From: Cenococcum geophilum 1.58
Lineage: Eukaryota > Ascomycota > Dothideomycetes > Gloniales > Gloniaceae
Length of the DNA: 64,000 nt
Reading direction: 5' to 3'
Assembly (NCBI GenBank): GCA_001692895.1
Contig: KV748190.1
Coordinates: forward strand, 1,451,645-1,515,644
Below, one piece after another: positions 22,960-34,839 of the stretch. The translations under genes and the position numbers were made by a program. The notes beneath the pieces are model-generated. The model searched no databases and was not told the DNA's origin. It was given only the letters and a program-made list of their open reading frames with translations. Position 1 is the first letter of the stretch. Every line of letters begins with the position of its first letter.

Positions 22960-24290
22960 TATTATATAGAGTATATAGGCAGACTTTACCCTAGGGCGTA
23001 TCTATCGCAATATATACTATAATGCGTTTCTTTTCTCCCTCTATATTAGGCCCTAGTTATAGTTAAAAGAGATACGCTACTAGGGCTTTAAGTTTTCCAA
23101 AGGCCGAGCTAACTTCTTTTTATTAGCCTACTTCCAGTATTCCTTATAATAGCCGCCTACGGTCCTTTAACTTACCTACATAGCACTAGCATCTAGGGGG
23201 TCCCCTAAGCCATCTAGCTTTTAGGTAGTCTCCCTAGGAGTTTACTTAAAAAAGCGTTGCCCTTTTTAGGTTCTGTTCCCTAAGCCTAACTCTATAAAGC
23301 CTATGCTGCGACCACGCTTTATACGCGATAATTTACTATTACCACTTACGCAATCTTCCGCGAGCTTTATGGTATTAAGCAATTGCTTTACACAGCGGAT
23401 TTCGTTAAAGAGGTCTTTAGCGGTTCTTACCCGTTAGGCAAAGTTCTGGCGGAAGAGCTCTACTTATAGGTAGGCTAGGAGATATAAGAACTAAAAGTCT
23501 ACCTATTGTTTAGGATTAACAAAAGGGGTATATAAGAAGAGGTTCTTTAAGCCATTTATTTAGGCTAGGAAGACGTTAAACCTCTAGTTCTCCTTTATAA
23601 TAGCCGTATAGTATATTATAGCGTTATTAAAGCGTCTTACTATAGGGTTCCTAATCTGGTCTTAAACTATAGTCTTAAACTTATCCTATAATAAAGGACC
23701 CTTGTTCTTAGTACCTAACCGGCAATAAACTAATTAGGCGATTGTCTTCTCTTTTATAAAACCTTTAATGGCCTAGCGCGTACGTTGCTTATAGTTATAG
23801 TTAGCGTTATTAACCTTAAATCGGTTCTTAACTACAGCAATCTACCGGTTAAAATGCTGTTAAGTAGTACCGCTAATATTAGGTGGTAACTTCTTAACTA
23901 GGGCGTTAAGATTTAATCGGCGTATACGTTCGCTATATAACTTATACTCTTTACTAAAGAGGCAACAGGAGGGCTTTGTTAAATCAATAATACTCTATAA
24001 GTTAGCTATTTTCTTAACCAGCTTATCTAGCTCCTTTATATTAGCGGTATTAGGTAGGACGCTAGTAACCTTACTAAGCTCCTGTTAAGCCTAGGTATAT
24101 AAGTCGAACTAGTTTTTAGCGTTCGTAGATGTCTAATTATTTTAAGGTTTAGAAGGTAGCTTAGATTCTACTAGTGTACTTCTAGCGGTTTCGTCTGCAC
24201 TAGATCCTAAGGCATTCTGCTATTACATCGCTAGCGTATTACCGTTAGGTATAGGCGTCGGTTTTCTTTTCGGAGGCATTATAAAAAAAT
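22960..24290 (-). pseudogene. Gypsy-1 copy A gag (fossil)
   Basis: The first ATG after the 5' LTR is at about 24280 on the minus strand and gives MPPKRKPTP, a basic start usual for Gypsy gag proteins. The counterpart in copy B starts at about 21917. No other domain is distinctive. Broken in several places. Confidence 0.6.
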
Positions 24291-24331
24291 TAAACCGGCT
24301 ATCCTCCTAAGGGGATTGGTAAGGATTTAAA

Positions 24332-24557
24332 TATAAGGTAAGAATGTAGATAGGGAGTTTAATAATAGAATAATAGGGTATATTGTATAGACAGAGACGA
24401 ATCCTTAAGGGAAAAGGAGGAGTCTGTGTGTAAGGTAGGAAGGGTTTTCCCTAGGCACGTGCTCTGCACGTGCCTTACGGGTAAGTCACCCCTGGGTCGT
24501 CCTAGGGTCGCCCGTACCTTATACCTATATAACTATCTACTTAGGTTTCACCTAATA
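24332..24557 (-). repeat. Gypsy-1 copy A 5' LTR
   Basis: 226 bp, ending at the plus-strand side in CACCTAATA followed by the duplication GTTAG. It contains the palindromic pair gcacgtgctctgcacgtgc at about 24455, which the other copies hold only in mutated form, so this LTR is the least mutated of the four in that part. Confidence 0.85.
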
Positions 24558-24572
24558 GTTAGTCCCGTTATA

Positions 24573-25128
24573 AGGTAAATAACTACTACGTAATACATAT
24601 ATACGAAAAACGATAGTAGAAAGCCTAAAATTAAAAAGAACTTAAAATAAATTATAATATTTATAAAATAGTATAACTAAAAGCCTTAAAATGTTAAATT
24701 ATTTAAGCCTTTAGCTAAAGGGGGGGGTAGTATAACGGGACTAGCCCAGTTATAGTAAGAATATCTTAGTAAAACACTTAATAGATAAGTTCTGCTAATT
24801 AAATTAAATTCTACTAAATTCTACTAAAACAAATATTTTAGTAAAATTAATATTTAACCAAATCCTGCTAAATTCTACTAGCTTAATTAACTTCTATTAA
24901 GTTCCGCTAGGTTCTACTAAAGTCTATTAAAGACTGCGTATATACGTGCGTATATATGTATATATTAACTACCAAGACCTCTAACTATTTAATTATAAGA
25001 TTCTCGCGTTATTCCTTTCTCTTCTTTATGTAACGTCTTGTTCCTAGCAAGAGCTATATACCCTTAAATTTAGATAGAATTTATATTATTCCTTTAAATC
25101 TTTCCCGAAGTCTCTTCGCGCCCTTATA
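24573..25128 (+). mobile_element. Gypsy-2 copy E: 3' end with LTR (fossil)
   Basis: A plus-strand remnant of the same family as copy D but in the opposite direction. The end of the internal region (24573-24716) is followed by a polypurine tract ctaaaggggggggtag and a 398-bp LTR (24731-25128, TATAACGGG to CCCTTATA). Copy D lies head-on against it, so D probably inserted into E near its 3' end. The remainder of E would be to the left of D and is not seen. Confidence 0.7.
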
Positions 25129-25133
25129 ATTAT

Positions 25134-25411
25134 GAATTTAAAACGTAGAAATACGAGAATGTAGAAACGCGGGATATACTAACGTGCTAATATACTAACG
25201 TACTTAGTACATTTCTTAGGCGCAGTATTATATATTTAAAGGACTATAGGCCCTACCTTAGATAGTTCCCTTTTTATAGTAAATCTTAGAATATAATTAG
25301 AGTTAATCTATTATACACTTACGCTATATGTTCGATCTTATTATTATATTCACCTATATACCTAGCCCATTAATAAGTCTACCGTAGTATCTACTATAAG
25401 GCTTTGTTATA
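25134..25411 (+). repeat. Gypsy-3 LTR, partial
   Basis: It matches 4850-5081 over about 200 bp, including tatttaaaggacta, cctatatacctagccca and cctactataaggctt. The left edge is lost where the Gypsy-2 LTR abuts. The upstream part carries repeated aacgt and agaaac motifs that differ from the other copy. Confidence 0.65.
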
Positions 25412-26440
25412 GTTATAGACGATTAAAGACTAGTATAATATTATATAGATAGACAAATCTATAATATAACATGGCAGTTATTAGCGCGTCTTTATAACTT
25501 AATGGCCTTATAACCGATTTTACCCCTATTACCTTTAGCTAAGACTTCGCGATATACCTTATATAATAATTTGGGCTTATTTTATAGGTGTTAAAAAAGG
25601 GCCTTTAGTCTTTTAAAATAAGCAGAAATATGGTAATATTTCGGCTTAAGGCTTCTAATATTATATTTACCTAAGCTTAAAGAACTTCTACGAATATTAT
25701 AATAGGGAATTATATACATATTAACGCCCCCTAGCCGTTTAATCCTACCCCATCTATTATATAAATGGATGGCGTACCTATTACGGAAGTAGGTATAAAC
25801 TAGAATACAATATACTAAATAGAATAGTAATTAAGAAGGCTATATACGCGTAACTATACGTAGTTAATACAAAGACATTTAGATAAAGAAGAAGAGTCTT
25901 TATATGCTAGGTACGGGTATAAATAGGGGTTATAGGGGAACGTGCGTAGGTGCTACTGGACGAACGTAAGCACGGGTTAAGAACGTTAGAACGCGTAGGG
26001 ACGTAAGAACGGGTAAGTCCCGTAATAGTACCTATATATAAAGCTTAATCCACTAAAGCTAGATTTGCAGCTAACTAAATTTAAATACTTAATTGGCCCC
26101 TAAATAGCCCTAATCTTAACCTAATTAAAGCTCTTTAGAAAATAATAAAGGAACGAATTACCTAGCGTCGCAATAGGCCTTATATAGAGAAGTAGATATA
26201 ATAGGCAATTTAGGAGTGGGACAAGATTATATAAGATCTATTCTAACTTGTCGCATCTATAAGGTAACGCGTACGCGACATAATTATAGCTAAAGGGGGT
26301 ATAACTAAGTGGTATATTTAGGTAAGAGCTTAAAGGAGGATATTATATACTCGTTTAGCAATTTAACGACCACTTAATTACTCTTCTATAGAAATTAGTA
26401 TATAGGCAAAATCCCTTACAATCGTTTAATTTGAAAAGCT
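25412..26440. other. Unresolved RIP-mutated repeat DNA
   Basis: No domain recognised. The part 25920-26040 has several imperfect gaacgtaag and acgggtaag repeats followed by a tatatataaag box, which resembles the U3 region of an LTR, but I could not find a partner copy or clear ends. Confidence 0.3.
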
Positions 26441-27068
26441 TCGTTTAATTTTAATATGGGCGTTTTTTTAAGCACGCTGATCTGTCGGAGATTAACCCCA
26501 TTTTAACTAGTAAAATAGGCGGCGTTCTCCGAACGATCGGCAGCGCTAAAAAGGCGCTTTCAACCGGATGCGCCTGTAGTAGACACGTCATACATGACAT
26601 TGACGGAAGACGGATAGTATCAAAGCAAGAACTATAGGCCCGGCTCTAATATACGGTACGGAACAGAGTTATTTTGCGTACTCACTACTTTTTGATTATT
26701 TGATTTCGATTATCTCTTCTGCACGGGAACCTACCCTGCTTGCATATGTCCTTATAATTGCATTGCTCTGGCGTTCTATTTTCTCTTCAGGCTCGGCGAT
26801 TTTAGACGTTTGCTTCCCTCCTGGGCACCGTACACCTACAGCACGTGGTAAACAGGCGGATGAGGGCCTCACGGAATCACTGCTGCAGGTGAGACGGGCG
26901 ATTACTCAGGATCTACCTCTGTAAAATAGAAGACCTGGCATGGCGCCCTTAGGGCAGCTAAAACGGTGTACGATTAAAAAAAAGCGAGTTCCCGATATTT
27001 CCGAAACGGCAGTAATCAGCTTCAAAGCCCTCCGTTGGTATCATGGTGTGCACGTTTGTGAGACAAAT
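26441..27068. other. Unmutated, apparently unique island
   Basis: About 630 bp with balanced base composition, many CpG and CpA sites and none of the TpA excess of its flanks. No second copy is visible in the window. A 74-codon open stretch exists at 26700-26924 on the plus strand but shows no recognisable domain and is probably chance. It ends at the Copia-2 LTR (27069). It may be a remnant of original single-copy host DNA, or a piece of a low-copy element. Confidence 0.5.
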
Positions 27069-27298
27069 TGTCGATAGGTAGTCCGTGCACCGATTGTAAG
27101 AAAAGAATGAAAACTCTGTCTATTCAAACTATGAAGAAAAGAAGCTATTTATACATAAGGTAGGTCCAGGCAACTAAGTTAAATACTATAGACAACTAAG
27201 ACAAAATAGGTAATAGAAACGGGTGGTGAGACCTAGGGTTCTAGGCATTAAAGACAGTAGTAAGACGGTGGTAAGGAAACCCGATCTAGATTGATACA
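27069..27298 (-). repeat. Copia-2 3' LTR
   Basis: 230 bp, plus-strand ends TGTCGATAGG and TTGATACA. The first 185 bp match 45285-45470 closely with mostly C/T and G/A differences. This copy keeps far more C than the internal part. Confidence 0.85.
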
Positions 27299-27299
27299 C

Positions 27300-28731
27300 C
27301 CCCCCAGCTTTATGCCCCTATAGGTTAAAGCTATATCGCGGGTCTTAGCATAGTGTTAAGTTAAATATACCCCATATCTTCCTCCTTGTTTACCTTTATT
27401 AATTTAGATTCTTTCCTTAATATTAACTAAATTTAATTAATAAATAAATGTCTTGTGATTCTGCCTTAGCAGAGCTTTCATTAAGCTATCTGCTACTATT
27501 ACTGCAGTAGGCGTCCAGTTAATCCTAATTTAATGGTTACATACTTCTTAACGTAACTAGTAGTAATATATATTAACGTATTAGAGCTTTATAGATAGCT
27601 CTAGCCCGTCCTTTATAAGTAGTCGAATTGTCTATAGATTATTATAGTTAATCGTTTGCCTGTCGTCTAAGGTTAATCTAATTTCTTTAAAGAAGCAACT
27701 CTACCAGATTAATTCCGTGCCTATATATAACAGAGCTATAAACTCTGCCTTAGTGCTTAACTTTATTACTAATGTCTGCTTAGTAAAGCGCTAGTTAATT
27801 AGTCCCCTAAATAGGGTAAATAGATATCCTTCTATACTATATTTACTTATTAAGTTATCTCTAAACGCTACGTTACTTACTCCCGTAAAGACTTAACTCC
27901 CTATATTATACCCTAAATATTTAATTATAAGGGTCCTTATTTAATATAGGTAGGTAATTGCTTAATAAGCTACGGCGTTATATAGCGGTAAGGGGTTTTA
28001 TAGAAATTTTAATAACTTGCTTAAGGCTCTAGCTGTATTAGGTCTTATAATATAGGTTACATAAAAAAAAAATCCAATTATCCTCTAATAAATGTAGATG
28101 TCTTATTTTAAAGCTTCCTCTAGATTTAATAGAAGCCCGTTAGTGCTTATTAGTGTACTAACTAAGCGCATATTAGTTAAATGAAATTTATTAGCAATCT
28201 TTTTAATATAGGAGTTTTAATAGAGCTATAGCTTCCTCTAACTCCTATTTCTTAAAACTTAAATTCTTAGGAACTTGGATAGTTTACTTAGGTCCTTTAT
28301 CTTATATTTTTTTATAGGCGCATTTTTAAAGCTTAGAAGCTTTAACTAATTCTTTTTAGTACTTATGGTATAGATATTATCTATATAGAAGAATACAATT
28401 AGCTAATTATTATAGTAGAGATATAGCTCTCTACTAATAGGCTTTAACCCTAATTTAGTTAGTTCCTAACTTAAATCGTTATATTAGAGATATGGTAATT
28501 ATTAAAGTCCATAGAGAGCTCTATATAGTAGTAAATATTTGCCCTTAATAGTAAATCTATCCAGACACTTAATATAGACTGTTTTGTTAATTAAGCTATT
28601 TATAAACGCGTTAACAGCGTCGCCCTACTAAACGTCTAAATTAAATGCTGCGATAACTACTGCGAGAGCTCTAAAGACCTTAGCTGCCAGAGTCGCCGTA
28701 TAGGTGTCCTTATAAATTAACTCTTATAAAT
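27300..28731 (-). pseudogene. Copia-2 reverse transcriptase and RNase H (fossil)
   Basis: On the minus strand the Copia reverse-transcriptase catalytic box region, VFFYIDNIYTI, is recognisable near 28400-28370, in the context usual for the family (a lysine-rich continuation). RNase H should lie toward 27400. The Gypsy-4 element cuts the domain at 28731. Broken. Confidence 0.7.
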
Positions 28732-28923
28732 TGTTACGGCACCATAACGCGTAACCTGGATAGGGAGCCTAGTCAGGGGTTCGGCTAAGGACTTGGCGTT
28801 ATAACGCGTATATGTTACGCCTCTACCTCCTATACATACCTCTCCTCTTCTCCTTAGCTTAGTATCTTCGTAATATAGCATTCTACAAGCTTCGGTTCAG
28901 AGGCATTTATACAAGCCGTAACA
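28732..28923 (+). repeat. Gypsy-4 5' LTR
   Basis: 192 bp, TGTTACGG to CCGTAACA. The leader after it holds a direct repeat of about 45 bp (28950 and 29038, around acctaggaaggcct). Confidence 0.9.
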
Positions 28924-29154
28924 TTATACTAAGCTCACCCTACATTACCTAGGAAGGCCTTAATAATATCCTACCCTAAAAGAAACTTCGTCTGCAATAA
29001 CGCGTTAATATGCTATACTCAGACACCAAAACAACTCTATATTACCTGGGAAGGCCTAAATAATATCCCACCTTATAAGCCAGATAGGACTGGACCTATA
29101 CCCCCGGAATTAAAACTAAAGCGTATAATACTAACGAACCCTAGGAAGCTAATA

Positions 29155-30330
29155 ATGGCACCTAAAGCTAGCTTATTTAAGAGAGCTGCCTTTACCTAAG
29201 AGGAACCTAAGATCTAATTAGGATTAGAAATTAAAGACAATAATAACGTCGTAGACGTACGCGAGTAGATTCGCGCCCTTATAGCCAACTAAGAAGCCAA
29301 TTATCTGGAGGCAAGGAATATATAAGAGACTCTATAAGAGATTTTAGAAAGCCTCGCGGCCCTATAAAATAGCCTAGCTTTCCCTTCTTAAAGCCCTAGC
29401 CGACCTATTTACTCTACTAAGTATAATATACCAGGGAGTACGGATATAATAACGAAGTAATTAAAGTCTGTTAAGCTCCCTAACCCCCTACTACTATCTA
29501 ATAAAATAGACCCTACCTTTAAAAATTAGAGGATTTAAGTATAAGGAAAGCTCCGTGTTAACCACAACTATTTCCTTTCTAAAGAAGCCAAAATGCTCTA
29601 CCTCTTTAGTTAAACCACTAGGGACGCCTAATAGCACCTTTAAGCCAAGTTTAAGGACGAGTCCCCTATCTGATTTATATCTGTTAACAAGATAATACGG
29701 CACCTAGCTGCTATCTATATTAACCTAAACAAAGTACAGGATGCCTGGTATAACTATAATCGCCTAATAATAAAACCAAACTAACCCTTTACCAAATTCT
29801 AGACTTAATTCCTATACCTTATAGGAGAAGGCCAAGTCCCCCTTAAAAATTACCGATTAGACCTATATAATAAACTAACGATTAGGCTATAAGAGAAGAT
29901 TATAGTAACCTTAGACAACCTACCAAACTATAAAAGACTCGCGGCTTATTACCTATTATTGAATTTAGAACTAAAGCAAATTAACGCCTACCTTAATTGG
30001 TAGAAGCGACCCTAAAACCCGTTAACTATACCTATAGGAGCTAGAGTAGGAAGATAAGCTATAGCGGTCCCTGCTTTAAAAGCGGTCACTACTACGCATC
30101 CGCGAGCCTCGCCTAACTTACCGCGTACTATACCCTTAACTAGCAATCGCCGTAATACCCCAATTGACCCTGCTATAGTTATATACTATAACTGTGATAA
30201 GGATAGTTACTTCGCCTTATTTTGCCTAGAGCTAAAGGATATAGGCGATATTAAGGAGATAGAGGAAGGAAAGACGTCTGATAAGTTGGAAAAAGAAGAA
30301 CCCTAGAGAAAGACTCCCCCCTAGGGTACC
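29155..30330 (+). pseudogene. Gypsy-4 gag (fossil)
   Basis: The first ATG at 29155 begins MAPKASLFKRA. A glutamate-rich helical region follows to about 29370. A single zinc-knuckle-like region is expected near 30170-30220 (YYNCDKDSYF). The downstream part is acidic. Broken. Confidence 0.65.
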
Positions 30331-33300
30331 CTATTAATCTTAAAGAGATTAATTTAAGTTAGTTAATAGGTGAAAAATACTTTATAGTTCTATATATAGT
30401 ATTTTAAAATGGATATAGTGTTAATATAACCGCCCTTATTAACACTAGAGCAAATAGTTTTACCTTTATAAATACTGCCTATATAAATAATATTGCTAAG
30501 TTTCTAAATATAAAAGCCACTAGACTAGAGAAGCCCATTTAAGTAAGAGGATATAACGGTTAAGCCGGTAAGCCGGTTACCTATATCCTAAAGTTATATA
30601 TCGCTTTTAACGGACAACGCTAGTATAGTATCCCCTTTTGCATTCTAGACCTAGGGTCCTACGATATAATCCTTAGCTAAAAATAGATATCCTATTTTAA
30701 TATTTAGCTAAATATGCAATAAAGATAATTTGTCTGGCCAGAGGATAGACTAAAATTACCTTCCTTTATTAGGGAAATTTAAACTAACCGCAAGACACTA
30801 GCCGCAAGGGCTGACCCTACCTATTAGTAGGATATTAGGGACCGTGACCTAGCCTTTACCTAAGAAGATGCCCGTTATAAGGCCGGAAGGAACTCTTTTA
30901 TACCAATAAAGATACTCCCCTAAAGCACTACGGTTAATAAAGACTCTATATACGGTAGCGGGATAGATAGCGATGTAGATAATGTCTAAATTACGCAGAT
31001 TTAACTAATATGAAAGAGAACATACCGATAGAATATAAGAGATAATCTCTAAAAGATGCAACAGGAGCTAAAAGGAGTAATAATAACGCTTTTACCCCGG
31101 AAGCCCCTAAGGTCCTATATACCCCCATTATTATATAACCCCCCTATAGTAAATATTACGGCAATTAGCGCTATAGTATTCCACTTTAATATATATAGGA
31201 GGGACAACGAGGTCTTTATAACTAGCTTATATAAAATTAACCGGATTATTAATAAGAGGGAAGAAAAGCTAGCTAAGGAAACTAATAAGGAACTAGTTAA
31301 ATGCCTTCTCCCTACTATTTATGCGGGATATAAGAATGCATTCTTAAAAGCGGCTTTAGATAAGTTACCTCCTTACTAAATATATAATTATAAGATTTAA
31401 TTAAAAGCCAATAACTCGCTAGGATATAGCCCTCTATACTAATAATTAATGGACAAGCTAAAAGTAATAAAGTAGTACTTAATTAAGAACCTTAATAAAG
31501 GGTTTATTGAGCTAAGCCAAGCCCCTTTTACTTCCTCTATCTTATTTATAAAAAAGTCTAATAAAGGCCTTTGTTTTTATATCAACTATTAAAAGCTAAA
31601 CGCTATTACTTAAAAGGATTAGTATCCTATTCCTTTAATTAATGAGACCCTTATATATTTAAGCTAGGCAAAAATCTTTACTAAACTTAATATCCGCCAA
31701 GCTTTTTACTAAATTAGGATAAACCCTATATCTAAAGATTTAATAACATTCTATACCCGTTATAGGTCCTATAAATATAAAGTCCTTCCTTTTAGACTAA
31801 TAAATGGGCCAGCTATACACCAAAGGTATATAAATAATATCCTTTTTAACTACCTTAATAAATTCTGTATAATATACCTGGACAACATCCTTATATACTT
31901 AGATAATAAACTTAAGGATAAAGTTTATATAAAGAAGGTCTTAGAGAGACTACGGAATATAGGCTTATAAGTTAATATTAAAAAATATATATTTGGAGTA
32001 AAACGTATAAAGTACCTTAGGTTTATTGTTACTATAGAAGGAATTAAAGTTAATTCTAAGAAGGTTAAAGCAATCTGTAACTAGAAACCCCTTTATACCA
32101 TAAAAGGGATCTAGTCCTTTTTTGGTTTTTATAACTTCTACTACCGGTTTATCCATAACTATAGAGTTATGGCTAAGCCTCTTATACAACTTACCTAGAA
32201 AGACACGCCCTTTATCTTTAATAGTGACTATATAGAAGCCTTTAAAGAGTTAAAAGAGCGGCTTATCTCTTCTCTAATTCTTTATTACTATAACTTAGAC
32301 CTTAAATTACTGTTAGAAACGGACGCTTCTAACAAAGTTATAGCGGGAATCCTATTACAGCTATATTGGGACGGCAAATGGTACCCTATTACCTTATTTT
32401 TAAAAATAATAAACCCGGCTAAGTATAACTATAAAATATATAATAAAGAAATGCTAGCTATTATTTAATTGCTGTCCTAATAGCGCGCGAAGCTTAAAGG
32501 TATAAACTTCCGGATTAAGATATATACAGATTATAAGGCCCTAAAGTACTTTATAACTATAAAGCAGCTTACTAAACAGTAAGCCTAGTAGGCTAAAGTA
32601 CTCTTTTAATTCTTCTTTACAATTATATATCGTTTTAGTAAGTAAAACTCTAAAGCTAATACCCTAACTTAAAGAGAATAAAATATAGGACCCTAGAATA
32701 AGCTAAAGACCTAATACCGGACGCGCGCGCTCCTTTATCCTAAACAGCTTAACTTATAAATTCTTAAGGAGCTAAACTTCTAGTAAAACAAGCTAGCACT
32801 AATAAAGGAGTCCTTAGATAAACCAATAGGGCTAATTAACCGCCTCTTAACTGTAAACCGCACGGCTAACGCCCTAAAGGCCCTCCGTAATTAAGCTATA
32901 AGAAAAAACCCCGATTTTAAAATAGAGGAAGGATTACTCCTATATTAAAAGCGTCCTATAGTCCCCAACGTTAATAATCTACAGACTAAACTAATTCGCG
33001 AAGCCCATTGCTAAGTCTCTATAGTATACCCTAGCAAGAACAAAACCCGTAAAATTATTAGCGGCCGCTATTACTAGCCTAGGATAGCTATAAATATTAA
33101 TTAATATATATGGAACTGCAATAACTACCGAAGAGCTATAATCCCATAAGATAAGACCCTAGGACTACTAAAACCGCTCCTAATACTAGAGCGCCCCTAG
33201 TAATATATCTTTATAGACTTCTATAAACTACCTATAGACCGTAACGGATATAATATAGTTATAATCCTAGTTAACCGCTTTAGCAAGCGCCTATTCTTAA

Positions 33301-34320
33301 TCCCCTACTATAAGAATATTAATGCTAAAGAGGCGGCCTAGCTATATATCTACTACGTCTACTAAATTTACGGACTGCTAAATACTATTATATCTAATCG
33401 CGGGCCGCAGTTTATACTAGCCTTTTAAAACGAGTTTACCTAAATCCTAGGCATTAAGCTAAAGCTCTCTATAGCATATTACCCTCAGATAAACGGTTAG
33501 ATAGAGATTATAAATTAGTATTTAAACTAAAGACTCCGGCCCTTTATTAACTACTTCTAAAACAACTAGTCTAAACTGCTCCCCCTAATAAACTATACCT
33601 AAGCGACCCTACCCTATAACTCTACAGGGTTTGCCCCTATTTAGCTAGAAATGGGCTACTTACCCTGTATAAGCTTTAACTAAAAAAGACTAAAAGAACC
33701 CTAAACTGTATGCAAGAAACTATCCTATAGTAAGGCCTAGCAGTACGCTAAACGCTTAGAAGAGGCCTAGATAGTAGCCTATAAGAACTTAGAAAAAGCT
33801 TAAAGGTTAATAGAATAGCAGGCAAATAAACACCGCTGGGAACCTAACTTTACCCCTAGTAATAGGGTCTAGGTTATAACAAAGAATTAAAGGACTAAGC
33901 GGCCTAGCCGTAAGCTAGACTACTAGATAGCAAGACCGTATAAAATCCTAGAGAAGGTAGGCAACTTATATAAGGTAAAGCTCCCAGATTTAATTAGAGT
34001 TCACCCTATTTTCTTACTAGATAAGTTATAGAAAGCTATAAGTAACCTATTACCCGGGCAGAAGAACGAGCCTCCCCTACTAATTTAAGTCAGTAGCAAT
34101 AATAAATAGGAAGTTAAGGAAATACTAGCATATAAGCTAGTATAAGGAGCGCTAAAATACTATATCTAATAGAAGGGCTATAACTTAGACCTAACCTAGT
34201 ACCCCGCTTAGAACTTTATAGGCTACCCCTAGAAGCTTAAAGAGTTTTATAATTAATACCCTAACTTACCTAGACCCCCAAAGTACCTAGATAAGTAGAT
34301 GGAATATTAGTATAATAAAG
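30331..34320 (+). pseudogene. Gypsy-4 pol with chromodomain (fossil)
   Basis: Protease region near 30620-30680 (ILDLGSYDIIL). The spacer before reverse transcriptase stays open for 107 codons (31056-31379) and ends in a KLPPY motif. Reverse transcriptase is at about 31430-32080, with a catalytic-box region near 31870, then RNase H (32280-32660), integrase (32980-33880) and a chromodomain near 34120-34240. The domain order identifies Ty3/Gypsy, chromovirus branch. Broken in many places. Confidence 0.85.
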
Positions 34321-34642
34321 ATAATAAGTTACCGGAAGAGTATAGAGATAAGAACGCCCTAAGGCCTAAGGAACGAAGCCTACTATAATATACGGCCACC
34401 TAGATTTGCGCGTTACGTAAGGCCTTTAGATATTTAGGAACTTTAACCGCCGGTTAAAGTTCTCTAATTGGCTAGATCCTTGCCAAAAGTTTTAGCGGCT
34501 ACCCTTTCTACTTTAGCGCTTCCACGTGACCTATAATCGCCTTATATACTTAGTCTAAACGCACTTATATCTCCTTTTCTCTAGTTCTACTTTGTTTCTA
34601 ATAAAGCTTAAAGGCAGGCTTTCTTTTAAAGGGGGGGGGTAA

Positions 34643-34834
34643 TATTACGGCACTATAACGCGTAACCTGGATAGGGAGCCTAGTTAGGGGTTCGGCTAAG
34701 GACTTAGCGTTATAACGCGTATATATTACGCCTCTACCTCCTATATATACCTCTCCTCTTCTCCTTAGCTTAGTATCTTCGTAATATAGTATTCTACAAG
34801 CTTCGGTTCAGAGGCATTTATATAAGCCGTAATA
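34643..34834 (+). repeat. Gypsy-4 3' LTR
   Basis: 192 bp, the same length as the 5' LTR and collinear with it. Differences are nearly all C to T or G to A. Confidence 0.9.
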
Positions 34835-34839
34835 TAAAT

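Larger units (their letters stand above)
8672..24557 (-). mobile_element. Gypsy-1 copy A, hosting copy B
   Basis: Ty3/Gypsy element on the minus strand, bounded by 226-bp LTRs (24332-24557 is the 5' LTR, 8672-8897 the 3' LTR) and the 5-bp duplication GTTAG (8667-8671 and 24558-24562). The internal part runs gag (about 24290-22960), a protease-region stretch (to 22199), reverse transcriptase (about 13060-12640), RNase H and integrase toward 9900, then a long 3' region and a polypurine tract next to the 3' LTR (C/T run at 8899-8915 on the plus strand). Without copy B it is about 6.9 kb. Structure looks whole, coding parts are broken in very many places. LTR differences are nearly all RIP-type, so they cannot date it; by nesting it is younger than Gypsy-2 D and older than copy B. 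Confidence 0.85.
28732..34834 (+). mobile_element. Gypsy-4, structurally complete (fossil)
   Basis: Ty3/Gypsy chromovirus of 6,103 bp on the plus strand, inserted in Copia-2. It has 192-bp LTRs at both ends (28732-28923 and 34643-34834, TGTTACGGC to GCCGTAACA) and the 5-bp duplication TAAAT (28727-28731 and 34835-34839). A polypurine tract (aaagggggggggt) precedes the 3' LTR. Gag, protease, reverse transcriptase, RNase H, integrase and a C-terminal chromodomain follow one another in the usual order. It looks whole in structure but has dozens of coding breaks. LTR differences are RIP-type and do not give an age; by nesting it is younger than Copia-2. Confidence 0.9.

Noticed and set aside
26700-26924. 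74-codon open stretch on the plus strand in the unmutated island
   Set aside because: No domain, no convincing start context and a length expected by chance in DNA of normal composition.
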